From Hyphomicrobiaceae bacterium (GTDB taxonomy: Bacteria > Pseudomonadota > Alphaproteobacteria > Rhizobiales > Hyphomicrobiaceae): a DNA stretch of 63,295 nt. Made by a program: the position numbers and the translations under genes. The DNA lies in the NCBI GenBank assembly GCA_021775735.1, contig JAJFHG010000063.1, forward strand, positions 1 through 63,295, written 5' to 3'. Shown here one piece after another: positions 1 to 9,459 of the stretch (position 1 is its first letter; each line of letters starts with the position of its first letter). Under the pieces are notes generated by a model, which searched no databases, was not told the DNA's origin, and saw only the letters and a program-made list of their open reading frames with translations.

Positions 1-76
1 GCGGGCAGACTGGAATGACCACACGATTGTGTTTCTGGGCTGTCGTATGTAAGTGCGGTCCTTCTGTCTTGTGAGA

Positions 77-103
77 CCTGTGCAACTTAGTGCGCTGCAC
101 AGG
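77..103. repeat. 8-bp inverted repeat upstream of the nuclease gene
   Basis: CCTGTGCA (77-84) and TGCACAGG (96-103) form a perfect 8-base-pair dyad with an 11-base spacer. It lies about 120 bases before the first gene. No T-run follows, so it could be an operator or the end of an upstream transcript. Nothing else is recognisable in bases 1-225. Confidence 0.4.
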
Positions 104-225
104 GATTATGGGGCTAGTGCCCGTATCTAGGCTCAAGTCCTGCTCTAAAATGCTGTCGACAAGCTGAACGCTGGACCTGCTGCGCCTTGTATTTGGCTCG
201 TTTTGCCAACATGGTTCCGCACACG

Positions 226-1371
226 ATGGCGATTACATTTATTCACACTGCAGATTGGCAAATTGGCAAACGGTTCGGGCGATTTGAGCCCGAGCTGAGT
301 GCGCAATTGCGATTGGCACGACTCAACGCGATTGACCGCATAGCGGAGCACGCGCGCGCGCAATCTGCGCGTCATGTTTTGGTCGCTGGTGATATTTGGG
401 ATCAGGAAAATCCTGAAGAAAGAACGCTGCACAATACTTTGGAGCGGCTGGGACAGGCCAAGGACGTCAGTTGGTGGCTGTTGCCAGGCAATCATGATCC
501 TGCACGTCCCAACGGACTTTGGCACCGCATTCAGTCCAGCCATGCGGTGCCTGCTAACGTTCGTCTGTTGCTGACGCCAGAGGCCATCGCCATTGAGGAA
601 AATGTCTTTGTTTTACCTGCCCCGCTTCTGAGTAGAGATGCGGGCCGCGATCTCACGGCATGGATGGATGCGTGCACGACGCCGGATGACGCCGTTCGCA
701 TTGGTCTCGCACATGGTAGCGTCCATGGATTTGGGGATGCCACAGATAGCGCAGCTATCATCTCCTCATCACGCACCCAGTCCGCACGCTTAGACTATCT
801 GGCGCTTGGTGATTGGCACGGCAAAAAGCAGATTGATGAGCGCACGTGGTATTCTGGAACGCCGGAGCCTGAACAATTCCCGCGTAATGAGCCGGGTTGG
901 TGCCTCAGCGTTAGCATTGAACAATCTGGTGCAACGCCCAACGTTACGCCCTTGCCAACCGCAGAATTCAAGTGGTTGAAAGAGGACGTTGTGGTGAACC
1001 CGGAGGTGACATCCGCTGAAATATTTGAACGCGCACTCGGGCAAGTTGAAACGTCTCAAAAAACGTTGCTGCAATTGACCTTGACCGGTCAACTCCGTTC
1101 CGAGGCGGCAGCAACTTTGAACCGGGACACGCAACGCTATCAAGATGCGTTGGCCTACTTTGAGGTTCGACAAGCAGATTTACAGAGGTTGGTAGAGTCC
1201 TCTGACTTGGACCGCCTTGATCACGCGGGATCACTGAGGACTGCGGGCGAACACCTGCTTGCGCGTTCTCAAGATGAAGCCCTGTCAGCTCAAGAGCGGG
1301 CTGACGCACGCAATGCCTTAGCGCTGCTGTTTACATTTTCTACCGATCCTTCGAGCGAGGCCGCACAATGA
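226..1371 (+). CDS. Mre11/SbcD-like metallophosphoesterase (DNA repair exonuclease)
   Basis: Calcineurin-like phosphoesterase of the SbcD/Mre11/YhaO type, about 381 residues, presumably a Mn-dependent DNA nuclease. Metal motifs appear in order: HTADWQ near residue 10, GDIWD near 55, GNHD near 88, AHGS near 163 and GDWHG near 196. In the first motif the usual D-x-H is D-W-Q, which I recall as common in this proteobacterial subfamily. The reading frame opens at a TTG at 187, but I chose ATG 226 because it gives the family-typical beginning MAITFIHTADWQ; no start has a clear ribosome site. The stop overlaps the next start (ATGA), so it is translationally coupled to the Rad50-like ATPase and the two probably form a complex. 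The C-terminal ~150 residues would be the cap or partner-binding region. Confidence 0.85.
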   Translation: MAITFIHTADWQIGKRFGRFEPELSAQLRLARLNAIDRIAEHARAQSARHVLVAGDIWDQENPEERTLHNTLERLGQAKDVSWWLLPGNHDPARPNGLWHRIQSSHAVPANVRLLLTPEAIAIEENVFVLPAPLLSRDAGRDLTAWMDACTTPDDAVRIGLAHGSVHGFGDATDSAAIISSSRTQSARLDYLALGDWHGKKQIDERTWYSGTPEPEQFPRNEPGWCLSVSIEQSGATPNVTPLPTAEFKWLKEDVVVNPEVTSAEIFERALGQVETSQKTLLQLTLTGQLRSEAAATLNRDTQRYQDALAYFEVRQADLQRLVESSDLDRLDHAGSLRTAGEHLLARSQDEALSAQERADARNALALLFTFSTDPSSEAAQ

Positions 1372-4001
1372 AGCTGCGTGCCATCCGTGTCAGCGATGTC
1401 AAAGGATTTAGCGCCTCGGGCAAAGCCATTGAGGGTCTCAGCGATGGGCTGAATGTGCTTGCCGCTGAAAACGAGTTTGGCAAGACAACGTTGTTTGAAG
1501 CGCTACGGGTGGTGCTTTACGAAAAACACAAGCATCGCAATGCGCGCATCGAAGCGTTGCGCCCCTATCATGCCAAGGGTGGGCCGACGGTTGAAGTCGA
1601 CCTAGAAACCGGGGCTGGTCATTTTCGATTGCATAAACGTTTTTTGTCACGGGCCAACGCGTCTGTGATTGACCTGGCAACGGGTCATGCGATTGCATCG
1701 GGCGATGACGTGCAAGATTGGGTGTTTGATCTTCTTGGCGCTGACAAATCTGATGATGGTCCGACGGGGCTTTTGTGGGTCGAGCAAGGTCAATCGCTTG
1801 ATCAACCTAAAGTCACGGAAACATCTGGCGCTTTGTTGTCCGGCCTTATTGAGCAGACGGTTCGTGAAGTAACCGGTGGCGCAAAGGTGCGCGAGGTGCT
1901 GTCACGTGCAGCGAGCCAACTCAAAGGTCTGATTACAGAAAAGACCAAGAAACCCACAGGGCGCTATGGTGAGGCACTTAAGGCCCGTAAGGATCTTTTG
2001 GCGGACATCAAAGTTTTTGAAACGCGCCTTCACGAAGCAGATGCCGCACGTGTAGAGCTGTCACGCTTGCAAAGCGAACTCGCCAACTTTGAGGCCCCCG
2101 AGAAACACTCCGAACAGCAAAAGAAACTCAAGGCCGCAACTGAAAAGTTGTTGGGCGTGCAGCAAATGAGCACGCGCCTTGAAGGCCTCAGCAGCGAAAT
2201 ACGGCTCACAGAGCAGGCGATCACGCGTGTCGGCAAAGACCTTAAGGCGCTTGAAGTAGCTCAATCACAGGCGGGCACCAATGGTGCTGCGATAGATGAG
2301 GTTTCCAAAAAGATTAGTCAGCAGGACGCAATATGCAAAAAACACAAAGAGAAACACGATTTAGCCCTGCGCGCCGAAGACAAGCAGCAGCAGGTTACAC
2401 ATCAGGCCAAGGCCGACTATGAGCGCGTGCGCAAGGCAGTACAAGCGCGGGCAGCTGAAGCACGCTTGCACGCGGCGACGTTGAAATTGCAAACGGCGGA
2501 GACTGTTGCTGGCGCTTTAACGGCGGCCAGTAACGTGCGTGATGCCATTAAGGTTGATCGCGGTGCGCTTGAAAACTTGGACAAGCTTCGCTCAGCGGTA
2601 GATCGTGCAGAAGCCCGCCTTCAAGCCGGGCAAACAACGGTGTCTGTCACATATGCGCAAGATGCTGAAAACCGCGTGCGTGTAGACGGACATGTGTTAG
2701 GCTCTCAAGAGCAGCGTGCTGTCGATGGCCGTCTGGTGCTTGATGTGGATACCGTCGGACGTCTTGTTATCGATGCTGGCAAGGGTGCCGACGCTGCAAG
2801 AGCACAACGAGAGGCCAAGGCATCTCAAGATGCGCTTGGCCGCGCGCTGGCATCTCTTGGTGTCAGCTCATTTTCAGAAGCACGTGATGCATTGGAGCGA
2901 AAACTGCAATCCGAGGCTGAGGCCAGAGCCAGTCAGTCTGAGTTGCAACGTATTGCCCCTGAGGGGGTTCAAAAACTGCAAGCTGAGTGCGCTGAGCTGT
3001 CGGGCCTCGTTGCGAGAGCCGCTGGTGAGAGCGTTCCATCGCTCAGTGACGACGAGGCGGCTGCAAACGTGCGTTCTGCCGATGACGGGTTAGAGGCGCG
3101 CCGTTACGAACGGCAAACCGCGGAAAAAGAGAGCCGGGCAGCCGAACAGGTTTTGAGCGGGTACAAAGCCGAGTTTGCACGGCTCAACCAGCAAATAGAA
3201 CATGTACGCGAGCGCTATGGGCCTGATGACACATGGGAACCTCAACGACGTGAGATGAGCGGTGCGCTTGCCACTCACAAAGAAGACCTCGCTCACAAGA
3301 CGATAGAGAAAAGCACACTTCAAAAACACGTGGCGGGTTACGAGGGCCTGGCAGCCGAGAAGGCGCGGCTAGAAACTGAGATGGCAAACCAAGCGCAAGC
3401 CATTCTGGATCTCAAACATCAAACCGGTGCCTTGGTGGGCGCGCTTGGCGAGATTGATAAGGACGGGATTGGTGAACAGTTAGCTGAATCGAGAGGTGCG
3501 TTGGAACGCACCGAGGCTCAGGTTTTGGCACTTGAAGTTGAAAAGCGCGCGCTCGAAACGCTGACACTGACACTCAAGACGGTTGAATCAAATGCGCAGG
3601 CTCAGTTTTTTGCCCCGGTGATGGAAGAGCTGCAACCGTTATTGCATCAGGTGATGCCAGAAAGTGAGCTTAAGCTGGGTTCTAACTTTTCACCGGATCA
3701 TATCGTTCGCGCTGGCGTTGAAGAACCATTTGCACATTTGAGTGGTGGTACGCGTGAGCAGATCGCCGTTTTAACGCGGCTGGCGTTTGCGCGACTCATG
3801 GCCCGCAAAGGACGACGTATGCCGGTTATCCTTGATGATGCGTTGGTTTATTCTGATGATGCGCGTATCGAACGCATGTTTAAGGCACTACAGCTCGCAG
3901 CCGCTGACATTCAGCTTATTGTGCTGACGTGTCGCCAAAAAACATTCAAGGACCTTGGCGGCACGAAATTGAAGTTGGTGGACTGGCAGGGGGCAGAATG
4001 A
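1368..4001 (+). CDS. Rad50/SbcC/YhaN-like coiled-coil ATPase
   Basis: SMC/Rad50-type ATPase, 877 residues, partner of the upstream nuclease. The N-terminal half-ATPase has Walker A at residues 32-40 (AAENEFGKT). The C-terminal half has the ABC signature LSGGTREQ near residue 790 and Walker B (VILDDALV) near 822. Two long Glu/Lys/Ala-rich coiled-coil arms lie between. At the tip, roughly residues 423-475, there is a short beta-rich segment (VSVTYAQDAENRVRVDG...) and no CxxC zinc hook. That layout resembles YhaN more than classical SbcC. The likely role is ATP-controlled DNA end processing with the nuclease. A function in defence against foreign DNA is possible but unsupported by neighbours, which are housekeeping genes. 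Confidence 0.85.
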   Translation: MKLRAIRVSDVKGFSASGKAIEGLSDGLNVLAAENEFGKTTLFEALRVVLYEKHKHRNARIEALRPYHAKGGPTVEVDLETGAGHFRLHKRFLSRANASVIDLATGHAIASGDDVQDWVFDLLGADKSDDGPTGLLWVEQGQSLDQPKVTETSGALLSGLIEQTVREVTGGAKVREVLSRAASQLKGLITEKTKKPTGRYGEALKARKDLLADIKVFETRLHEADAARVELSRLQSELANFEAPEKHSEQQKKLKAATEKLLGVQQMSTRLEGLSSEIRLTEQAITRVGKDLKALEVAQSQAGTNGAAIDEVSKKISQQDAICKKHKEKHDLALRAEDKQQQVTHQAKADYERVRKAVQARAAEARLHAATLKLQTAETVAGALTAASNVRDAIKVDRGALENLDKLRSAVDRAEARLQAGQTTVSVTYAQDAENRVRVDGHVLGSQEQRAVDGRLVLDVDTVGRLVIDAGKGADAARAQREAKASQDALGRALASLGVSSFSEARDALERKLQSEAEARASQSELQRIAPEGVQKLQAECAELSGLVARAAGESVPSLSDDEAAANVRSADDGLEARRYERQTAEKESRAAEQVLSGYKAEFARLNQQIEHVRERYGPDDTWEPQRREMSGALATHKEDLAHKTIEKSTLQKHVAGYEGLAAEKARLETEMANQAQAILDLKHQTGALVGALGEIDKDGIGEQLAESRGALERTEAQVLALEVEKRALETLTLTLKTVESNAQAQFFAPVMEELQPLLHQVMPESELKLGSNFSPDHIVRAGVEEPFAHLSGGTREQIAVLTRLAFARLMARKGRRMPVILDDALVYSDDARIERMFKALQLAAADIQLIVLTCRQKTFKDLGGTKLKLVDWQGAE

Positions 4002-4042
4002 TCAACCGCCCAAAACCAAATATGGTTTCAGGCGGTTGATCA
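3999..4042. terminator. Long perfect hairpin, probable bidirectional terminator
   Basis: TGATCAACCGCC (3999-4010) pairs perfectly with GGCGGTTGATCA (4031-4042). An inner stem (AAACCA with TGGTTT) gives about 18 paired bases and a 4-base loop. It begins on the stop codon of the ATPase gene and lies between two converging genes. There is no strong T-run, so it may act with Rho or mainly as a 3-prime-end stabiliser. Confidence 0.7.
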
Positions 4043-4090
4043 GCAAAATTGAAATGTTCATATGTCGATGGTCGCAGCCCGACCTTCGCT

Positions 4091-4642
4091 TTAATCGCTG
4101 CTGCTTGGTGATGATGGTGTGACAGGAGTTGGTGGAGCGCTTGATGATTGTACATGCGGCGCTCGTGGTGGGCTTGCCGAAGCAACGCCTTCTGACAGTG
4201 GTTCGCTTGAACGGCGAGACTTGCCTTCAAAGAACGCACCTTGCTCAATGGCGAGAGCTTGGTGAAAGATATCACCTTCAACGTGGCTTGATGTCTGTAG
4301 CAGAACACGTTTACCGCGAATTGAACCCATCACTTTTCCACGGATGACAATTTCATCGGCAGCAATCGAGCCAGTGATCAGAGCTTTCTCGCCGACGATG
4401 ACATGGTTGCTTTTGACATCGCCTTGAATTTCGCCGTCAATTTGAATTTCACCCTTTGAGATCATATTCCCGGTGATCGACAGGTCGTGGCCAATAACAG
4501 ACGGGGCGCTACGGTCGCTGGCGCGTGCAGCGGTTGGGTTTGCAGGGCGTGGGGGCTGTGGAGCGGTGGCTCGGGTAACGTTTGGTGGCCTTTCTTCACG
4601 CTTCGCAGCTTCGTTTTCGGTCTTCCTAAAATTCGGCAGCAT
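4091..4642 (-). CDS. Bactofilin (polymer-forming cytoskeletal protein)
   Basis: Bactofilin of about 183 residues. The central region (roughly 50-140) has the repeating beta-helix pattern of DUF583: GHDLSITGNMISKGEIQIDG, GDVKSNHVIVGEKA, TGSIAADEIVIRGKVMG and so on. The N-terminal tail is Pro/Ala-rich and the C-terminal tail Ser/Pro-rich, as is usual. The frame opens 63 codons further upstream, but ATG 4642 is preceded by GGAG nine bases away and gives a normal bactofilin start (MLPNFRK). Bactofilins polymerise at the membrane and organise cell shape or local peptidoglycan synthesis. An M23 endopeptidase often sits beside them; none is present here. Confidence 0.9.
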   Translation of the reverse strand: MLPNFRKTENEAAKREERPPNVTRATAPQPPRPANPTAARASDRSAPSVIGHDLSITGNMISKGEIQIDGEIQGDVKSNHVIVGEKALITGSIAADEIVIRGKVMGSIRGKRVLLQTSSHVEGDIFHQALAIEQGAFFEGKSRRSSEPLSEGVASASPPRAPHVQSSSAPPTPVTPSSPSSSD

Positions 4643-4991
4643 ACGCCTAATCTCCGCAACAGAACTAACTTGGTTCCGGCTGGTCACCGGATAAAGAACC
4701 TCAAGGGATACAATAGGCCAGACTGCGCCCATATTATGGGCGTTGGCCAATGGTCCCCTTGTTCGCTCCTTAGCGCTATGGGTGCTAGCATGTTTCCAGG
4801 GCTTGGTCACGAGGCTTTGCAATTGAGGCAAAACAATAGTGCACGAAAGGCTGGGATGTAGGCGCGTCTCAACTCGGAACGGGCTTTTATATCGGCGTCG
4901 AATCCAGTCTTAAGCATGTGCTTATAAATCGTGCAGACCGGACTTTCCCCATGACAGAGCACAGGATTTGAAGGCATCTTTGCCCTGGCTC
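4643..4991. other. Gap between bcp and bactofilin genes
   Basis: 349 bases. An open frame extends bactofilin upstream into it but has no protein-like character. It should hold the bactofilin promoter. I see no RNA gene or clear repeat. Confidence 0.5.
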
Positions 4992-5453
4992 TTACAATTC
5001 ATTGGCTGCTTTTAGAACCTTTTTGATATGGCCGGTGACGCGGACTTTGCGCCAGATCTCTGCGATTTTGCCCTTGCTATCAATCAGGAAAGTCGCCCGT
5101 TCAACGCCCATGTATTTCCGCCCATACATGGATTTTTCGACCCAAACCCCATAGCGCTCAATGACTTTTCGATCTTCATCGGCCCCCAGGAGAACACTAA
5201 AGCCATGCTTGTCTTTGAACTTCTCGTGGCTGGCGACGGAATCGGGCGAAATTCCGATGATCTGGACATCTTGAGCGGCGAAGGCGTCCTCGGCGGTTGA
5301 AAAGTCGCGCGCCTCGGCTGTGCATCCCGAGGTGTCGTTCTTGGGATAGAAATAGACCACGACCGGGTGCCCCCTTTGCTTTGAGAGCTGGAACAAGCTG
5401 CCATCATCTACCGTGATTTTGAAATCAGGCGCTTTATCACCGGTTTTGAGCAT
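4992..5453 (-). CDS. bcp: Thioredoxin-dependent peroxiredoxin (Bcp/PrxQ)
   Basis: Peroxiredoxin of the BCP/PrxQ class, 153 residues, full length. It reduces hydroperoxides in the cytoplasm. The peroxidatic cysteine is C44 in NDTSGCTAEARDF. The PrxQ resolving cysteine expected five residues later is alanine here, and C44 is the only cysteine in the protein, so it must work as a 1-Cys enzyme with an external thiol. The conserved YFYPKNDTSGCT and GVWVEKSMYG blocks are intact. It is transcribed divergently from the large AsmA-like gene. Confidence 0.95.
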   Translation of the reverse strand: MLKTGDKAPDFKITVDDGSLFQLSKQRGHPVVVYFYPKNDTSGCTAEARDFSTAEDAFAAQDVQIIGISPDSVASHEKFKDKHGFSVLLGADEDRKVIERYGVWVEKSMYGRKYMGVERATFLIDSKGKIAEIWRKVRVTGHIKKVLKAANEL

Positions 5454-5681
5454 CGCGGTCTGCCTTTCTTTTGTCGCTTTTCGCTACCCTGATCAGGGCA
5501 TCATGTCGAGTGGTCGATTTGCTGCCTTGCTGACTGTGATAAGGTGTTGGCGGGGTTTGTATTTTTCAGTGCGTTTCGGGAAAAGAGCGCTCCTGTCTCA
5601 AGGCGGGGGCCATCGGGGTTTGAGGCGACGCAACAAAGCCGGGTAGGAATTAGGGGCGAAACTGGCGTGGGAGACAACGGC

Positions 5682-8600
5682 GTGACGACGCGCGCACCAA
5701 CAGGGCCGGCTGGTCGCGATGTGGGCCATCCCCCACCGCGCGCGAAAACCGTTGGCAAAAAGCCGAGGCGTCGACGCACGGTACGATCTCCGTTTCGTCA
5801 CCGTTTCTCGCGCCCGCTTTTATTTGCGCTGACGCCGCTATTGATCCTGACAGCTCTGACTGTATTGGTGACGTATACACGCTTACTGCAGGGCCCAATT
5901 TCTTTGGAGCGGTTTGTAGGTCCCATTGAGCGCAGCATCTCCGACAGTCTTGGTGCGCTTTCAGCCAAGGTCGATGACGTTGCTCTGGTTCTAACAGACG
6001 ATTACAGTTTTGAATTTCGATTGATCAATTTGAAGCTGTTAGATTCATCCGGGGCCCGTGTTGCCGCCGCACCCGTTGCCTCCGTTTCTCTCAACGCCGG
6101 CGACCTCATGATAGGCAACATCGTGCCATCACGGGTCTATTTAATTGATCCGAATTTGTTGGTGACCTACCGCAAGGCTGGCGGCTTTTCCCTTCATGTT
6201 GCTTCAAAGCTGATTCAAGAACCGTCGCTCCTCGGGGAAGGCCAGGCAACAGCTGAACAAAGGTTGCCGTCCAGTTCTGAACAAATCGGGCAACGGGTTG
6301 GCGCAAACCCCACCCAGATCGTAAAGTCGGGCTCACAGCGCATTAATATTGCGCGGTTGGTTTCGAATTTGAATGCGCGTGCGCGCCAGGGCATGGGGCA
6401 AAACTCTCAGATCAAAGAAATCGGTGTGCGCAATGCGACGGTTACGCTGGATTATGAAGGGCTCAAGAGCGATTGGTTGATTGCCGAGGCGGCTGTAGAT
6501 CTCAACCAAGGTAAAAATGGCAGCGCTATTTCAGGTGCCGCGCGGGTGCAATCTGATCGCGGTCCCTGGGTGTTTTCCTTCCGCACCGTAGATTCTGAAC
6601 TGGACAATGTTGTTCGCCTTACAGCTTCAGCGCGAGATTTAGTCCCAAATTCAATTGCGCAGGCGGCGCCAGCCCTCAGTCTGCTGAAAACACTCGACAT
6701 GCCTATTGCACTTGATGCAACGATGCAGGTGACGAATGACGGTGATATGGAAGCTGCAACATTGGCAATTGAGCTCGCCCCCGGCAAGCTTCACTTGCCG
6801 AGCATTTCTGGCACCCCGCTACAGCTTGATAGTTGTGTTTTCAATCTGTCTTACGACGGCTACCAGGAGCGGTTGACGATTGCGCCTTCAACCTTGCGCT
6901 GGGCAGATAGTTTCCTAACCGTTGCAGGTGAGGCTATACCAAAGATTAAGAATGGCTCTGTCGATGAAATCTGGAGCTATCAGTTTTCCTCTGTCGATGG
7001 ACAGTTAGCGGCAGAAGAATTTGGTGTTGCTGGCGTAAAAATTGATTCTTGGCAATCAACAGGATCGGTCTCGCTTACCAAAGGAAAGCTCTACATTGAC
7101 ACGTTTGCGCTCGCTGCTGCTGGCGTTGATCTTGTGGCGCACGGAGAGTTACTCGCGGGGCCCGATCAAACCAGCACAAAGTTTGATGCTGCGCTTACCT
7201 CTCAAGATCTGAAAATTGTAACCGCCTTTTGGCCACGTGCATTTGCGCCAAAGGCACGGCAAATGTTCGGTCGTCATGTGCAGAAAGGGCATGTGAAATC
7301 TGGCACGTTTAAGCTGGTGAGTGGTGGTTACATGAACCAGGAAGCCCCAATCGGCGCGCCGGATCGGCAACGTGTGTCATTGGCCCTAGAGGTTGGTGAT
7401 CTCGCTGTTCGTCATGATTATTCCGACCAGCCAGCGTATGCCGAGCGCGCTCTGATACGTCTTGAAAATGATGTATTGGAAGTCACCGTGCCCAAGGTTG
7501 CGCTCGCTGCCGGAAAATCTGGCTCAATAGACCTAAAAACTGTGCGCATCAGCGCTGTTGACCTGTTTGGCAACGAGCCGCTCGCCGAAATCGCTTTTAA
7601 AGTTCGCGCGCCGGTGAAATCTGTCTTGGATTTTGCCGAAAAAGCCAAGCCTGAGTTATTTCAGAATGCGTCCATCTCCACTTCGCATGTACGTGGGTTG
7701 GTGGTCGGTGACTTCAAACTCAACGCACCACTTAATGAGGCTGCGGACACGGCAATCAAAATTGTTCAAGGCCAAGCCAAGGTCAAAGACTTTCGCTTGA
7801 GCAAGAAGCTTGGCAATTACTCCATCCGTGGCGGGGCTTTTGATATTGACGTATCCAATCAGGCCATTGATGCCAAAGGCGACCTTCTGATTAATGGCGT
7901 TGGTGCGAAGATCAAGCTGCAGCATATCCTAGGCGGTGCAATGGATAAGCAACCGCCGCTGCGTATCACGACCACGCTAGATAACTCAGATCGCGATCAA
8001 CTTGAACTTGATATCAATGATATTGTGGCTGGTGACATTCCGGTAGAAATTACGGTTGGTGTACGTGATGGTGGGGCGCCGGCGGTACACGTGACTGCAG
8101 ACCTAACGAGCGCAGATTTGTTGTTTGCAGAAGTGGCCTGGCGCAAACCGTCAGGGCGCAAGGTGCGCATTGAATTTGACCCTGTTTCAGGAGACAGCGG
8201 CCGCTTGGAATTGCAAAACATCCAAGTTGTTGGGCAGGGCATTGCCATCGAAGGATTTGCGGCCGTTGGCGCCGACAATATTTTGCGCGAATTTTATTTC
8301 CCGGACTTCTCAGTCGATACCGTGACCCGTCTTCGCCTTCAGGGAAAGCAAAGCAAGAACCGGATTTGGAATGTGAAGGCCATTGGCCCGACCTATGATG
8401 GGCGTGAATTCTTCAAATCGCTGTTTTCACTGGGTGACCTCAGCAAAGAACGGCCTAAGGCGCGCAATCCTTCAAAGGGGATTGATGTCGATGCGCGTAT
8501 TGAGAATGTGGTTGGAAGTGGCAATGAAACGCTGCGGAAATTCCAAATCAAAGTTTCTCATCGCAATGGCAAATTGACCGCACTCAATGGCAAAGCCCAA

Positions 8601-9404
8601 CTCGAAGATGGTAAGGACGTTGCCATTCTTCTGAAGAAGGTTGATGGAAAACGTACGCTGTTTGCTGAGTCCAACAATGCCGGAAAAGTTTTTAAGTTAA
8701 TCGACTTCTATCCTAACATGGTCGGCGGACGGGGCCGTTTGGAGCTTGACCTTGATGGCTATGGTGCAGCGTCACAGACCGGAACGCTCTGGACTGAGAA
8801 CTTCCGTATTCTCGGTGACCCGGTTGCTTCAGAGGTATTTGCCGGAGCTGAAGGGCATAAAGGCAAACGCCGAGTGACGCGACAGGTCTTTGAGTTTTCA
8901 CGCCTCAAAATGCCGTTCTCGGTTGGTCACGATCAGTTTGTGATTAAGAAATCATATTTGCGTGGCCCTGTTTTGGGCGCGTCTGTCAGTGGAAAGATGG
9001 ACTACCGATTGCGCCGCGTGAATCTTGGTGGGTCTTACATTCCCCTGCAAGGCCTTAATAGTGCTTTGTGCGGCATTCCATTGCTGGGCGAAATTATCAC
9101 AGGCCCCAAGTGTGAAGGCGTGCTTGGTATTACGTTTGCAGTGCAGGGCTCAATGGCCAGTCCACAGGTGATCGTCAATCCATTGTCAATGGTTGCACCT
9201 GGTATCTTTCGCGATATTTTCCAGCTCACTAATCCAAGTGTGAAAGTCGTCCCCCGTCAGCAACAACGCCCAAGTGTACCACCAGATCGGCAGGTGCGTT
9301 CGTCAAGCTCGGTGACAGGTGCTGGCAAGCAAGACCGGCGTGCGCCAACTGATCGCGGCGCATTGATTGATGGATGGTCGTCTGGTACGCGCGCGCGTCC
9401 GTAA
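5682..9404 (+). CDS. AsmA-like envelope protein with DUF3971 domain
   Basis: Very large membrane-anchored protein, about 1240 residues. After a basic, proline-rich cytoplasmic N-terminus (PRRRRTVRSPFRHRF) there is one transmembrane helix (LLFALTPLLILTALTVLV). The rest is a long repetitive beta-strand region ending in AsmA-like motifs near the C-terminus (GKMDYRLRRVNLGGSYIPLQ, GPKCEGVLGITFAVQGSM). It belongs to the DUF3971/AsmA/YhdP group, thought to move phospholipid or control outer-membrane composition across the periplasm. The frame is open from GTG 5544, but GTG 5682 has a good ribosome site (GGGAG at 5669-5673, 8-base spacing) and removes an implausible N-terminus. The order bcp - this gene - tyrS - anmK is, from memory, a common arrangement in Hyphomicrobiales. 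Confidence 0.85.
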   Translation: MTTRAPTGPAGRDVGHPPPRAKTVGKKPRRRRTVRSPFRHRFSRPLLFALTPLLILTALTVLVTYTRLLQGPISLERFVGPIERSISDSLGALSAKVDDVALVLTDDYSFEFRLINLKLLDSSGARVAAAPVASVSLNAGDLMIGNIVPSRVYLIDPNLLVTYRKAGGFSLHVASKLIQEPSLLGEGQATAEQRLPSSSEQIGQRVGANPTQIVKSGSQRINIARLVSNLNARARQGMGQNSQIKEIGVRNATVTLDYEGLKSDWLIAEAAVDLNQGKNGSAISGAARVQSDRGPWVFSFRTVDSELDNVVRLTASARDLVPNSIAQAAPALSLLKTLDMPIALDATMQVTNDGDMEAATLAIELAPGKLHLPSISGTPLQLDSCVFNLSYDGYQERLTIAPSTLRWADSFLTVAGEAIPKIKNGSVDEIWSYQFSSVDGQLAAEEFGVAGVKIDSWQSTGSVSLTKGKLYIDTFALAAAGVDLVAHGELLAGPDQTSTKFDAALTSQDLKIVTAFWPRAFAPKARQMFGRHVQKGHVKSGTFKLVSGGYMNQEAPIGAPDRQRVSLALEVGDLAVRHDYSDQPAYAERALIRLENDVLEVTVPKVALAAGKSGSIDLKTVRISAVDLFGNEPLAEIAFKVRAPVKSVLDFAEKAKPELFQNASISTSHVRGLVVGDFKLNAPLNEAADTAIKIVQGQAKVKDFRLSKKLGNYSIRGGAFDIDVSNQAIDAKGDLLINGVGAKIKLQHILGGAMDKQPPLRITTTLDNSDRDQLELDINDIVAGDIPVEITVGVRDGGAPAVHVTADLTSADLLFAEVAWRKPSGRKVRIEFDPVSGDSGRLELQNIQVVGQGIAIEGFAAVGADNILREFYFPDFSVDTVTRLRLQGKQSKNRIWNVKAIGPTYDGREFFKSLFSLGDLSKERPKARNPSKGIDVDARIENVVGSGNETLRKFQIKVSHRNGKLTALNGKAQLEDGKDVAILLKKVDGKRTLFAESNNAGKVFKLIDFYPNMVGGRGRLELDLDGYGAASQTGTLWTENFRILGDPVASEVFAGAEGHKGKRRVTRQVFEFSRLKMPFSVGHDQFVIKKSYLRGPVLGASVSGKMDYRLRRVNLGGSYIPLQGLNSALCGIPLLGEIITGPKCEGVLGITFAVQGSMASPQVIVNPLSMVAPGIFRDIFQLTNPSVKVVPRQQQRPSVPPDRQVRSSSSVTGAGKQDRRAPTDRGALIDGWSSGTRARP

Positions 9405-9459
9405 TCTGAAATGCACAACGCGTCTCGTTTGAACTTTTTGTTTCGGTGACCCGGATCGC

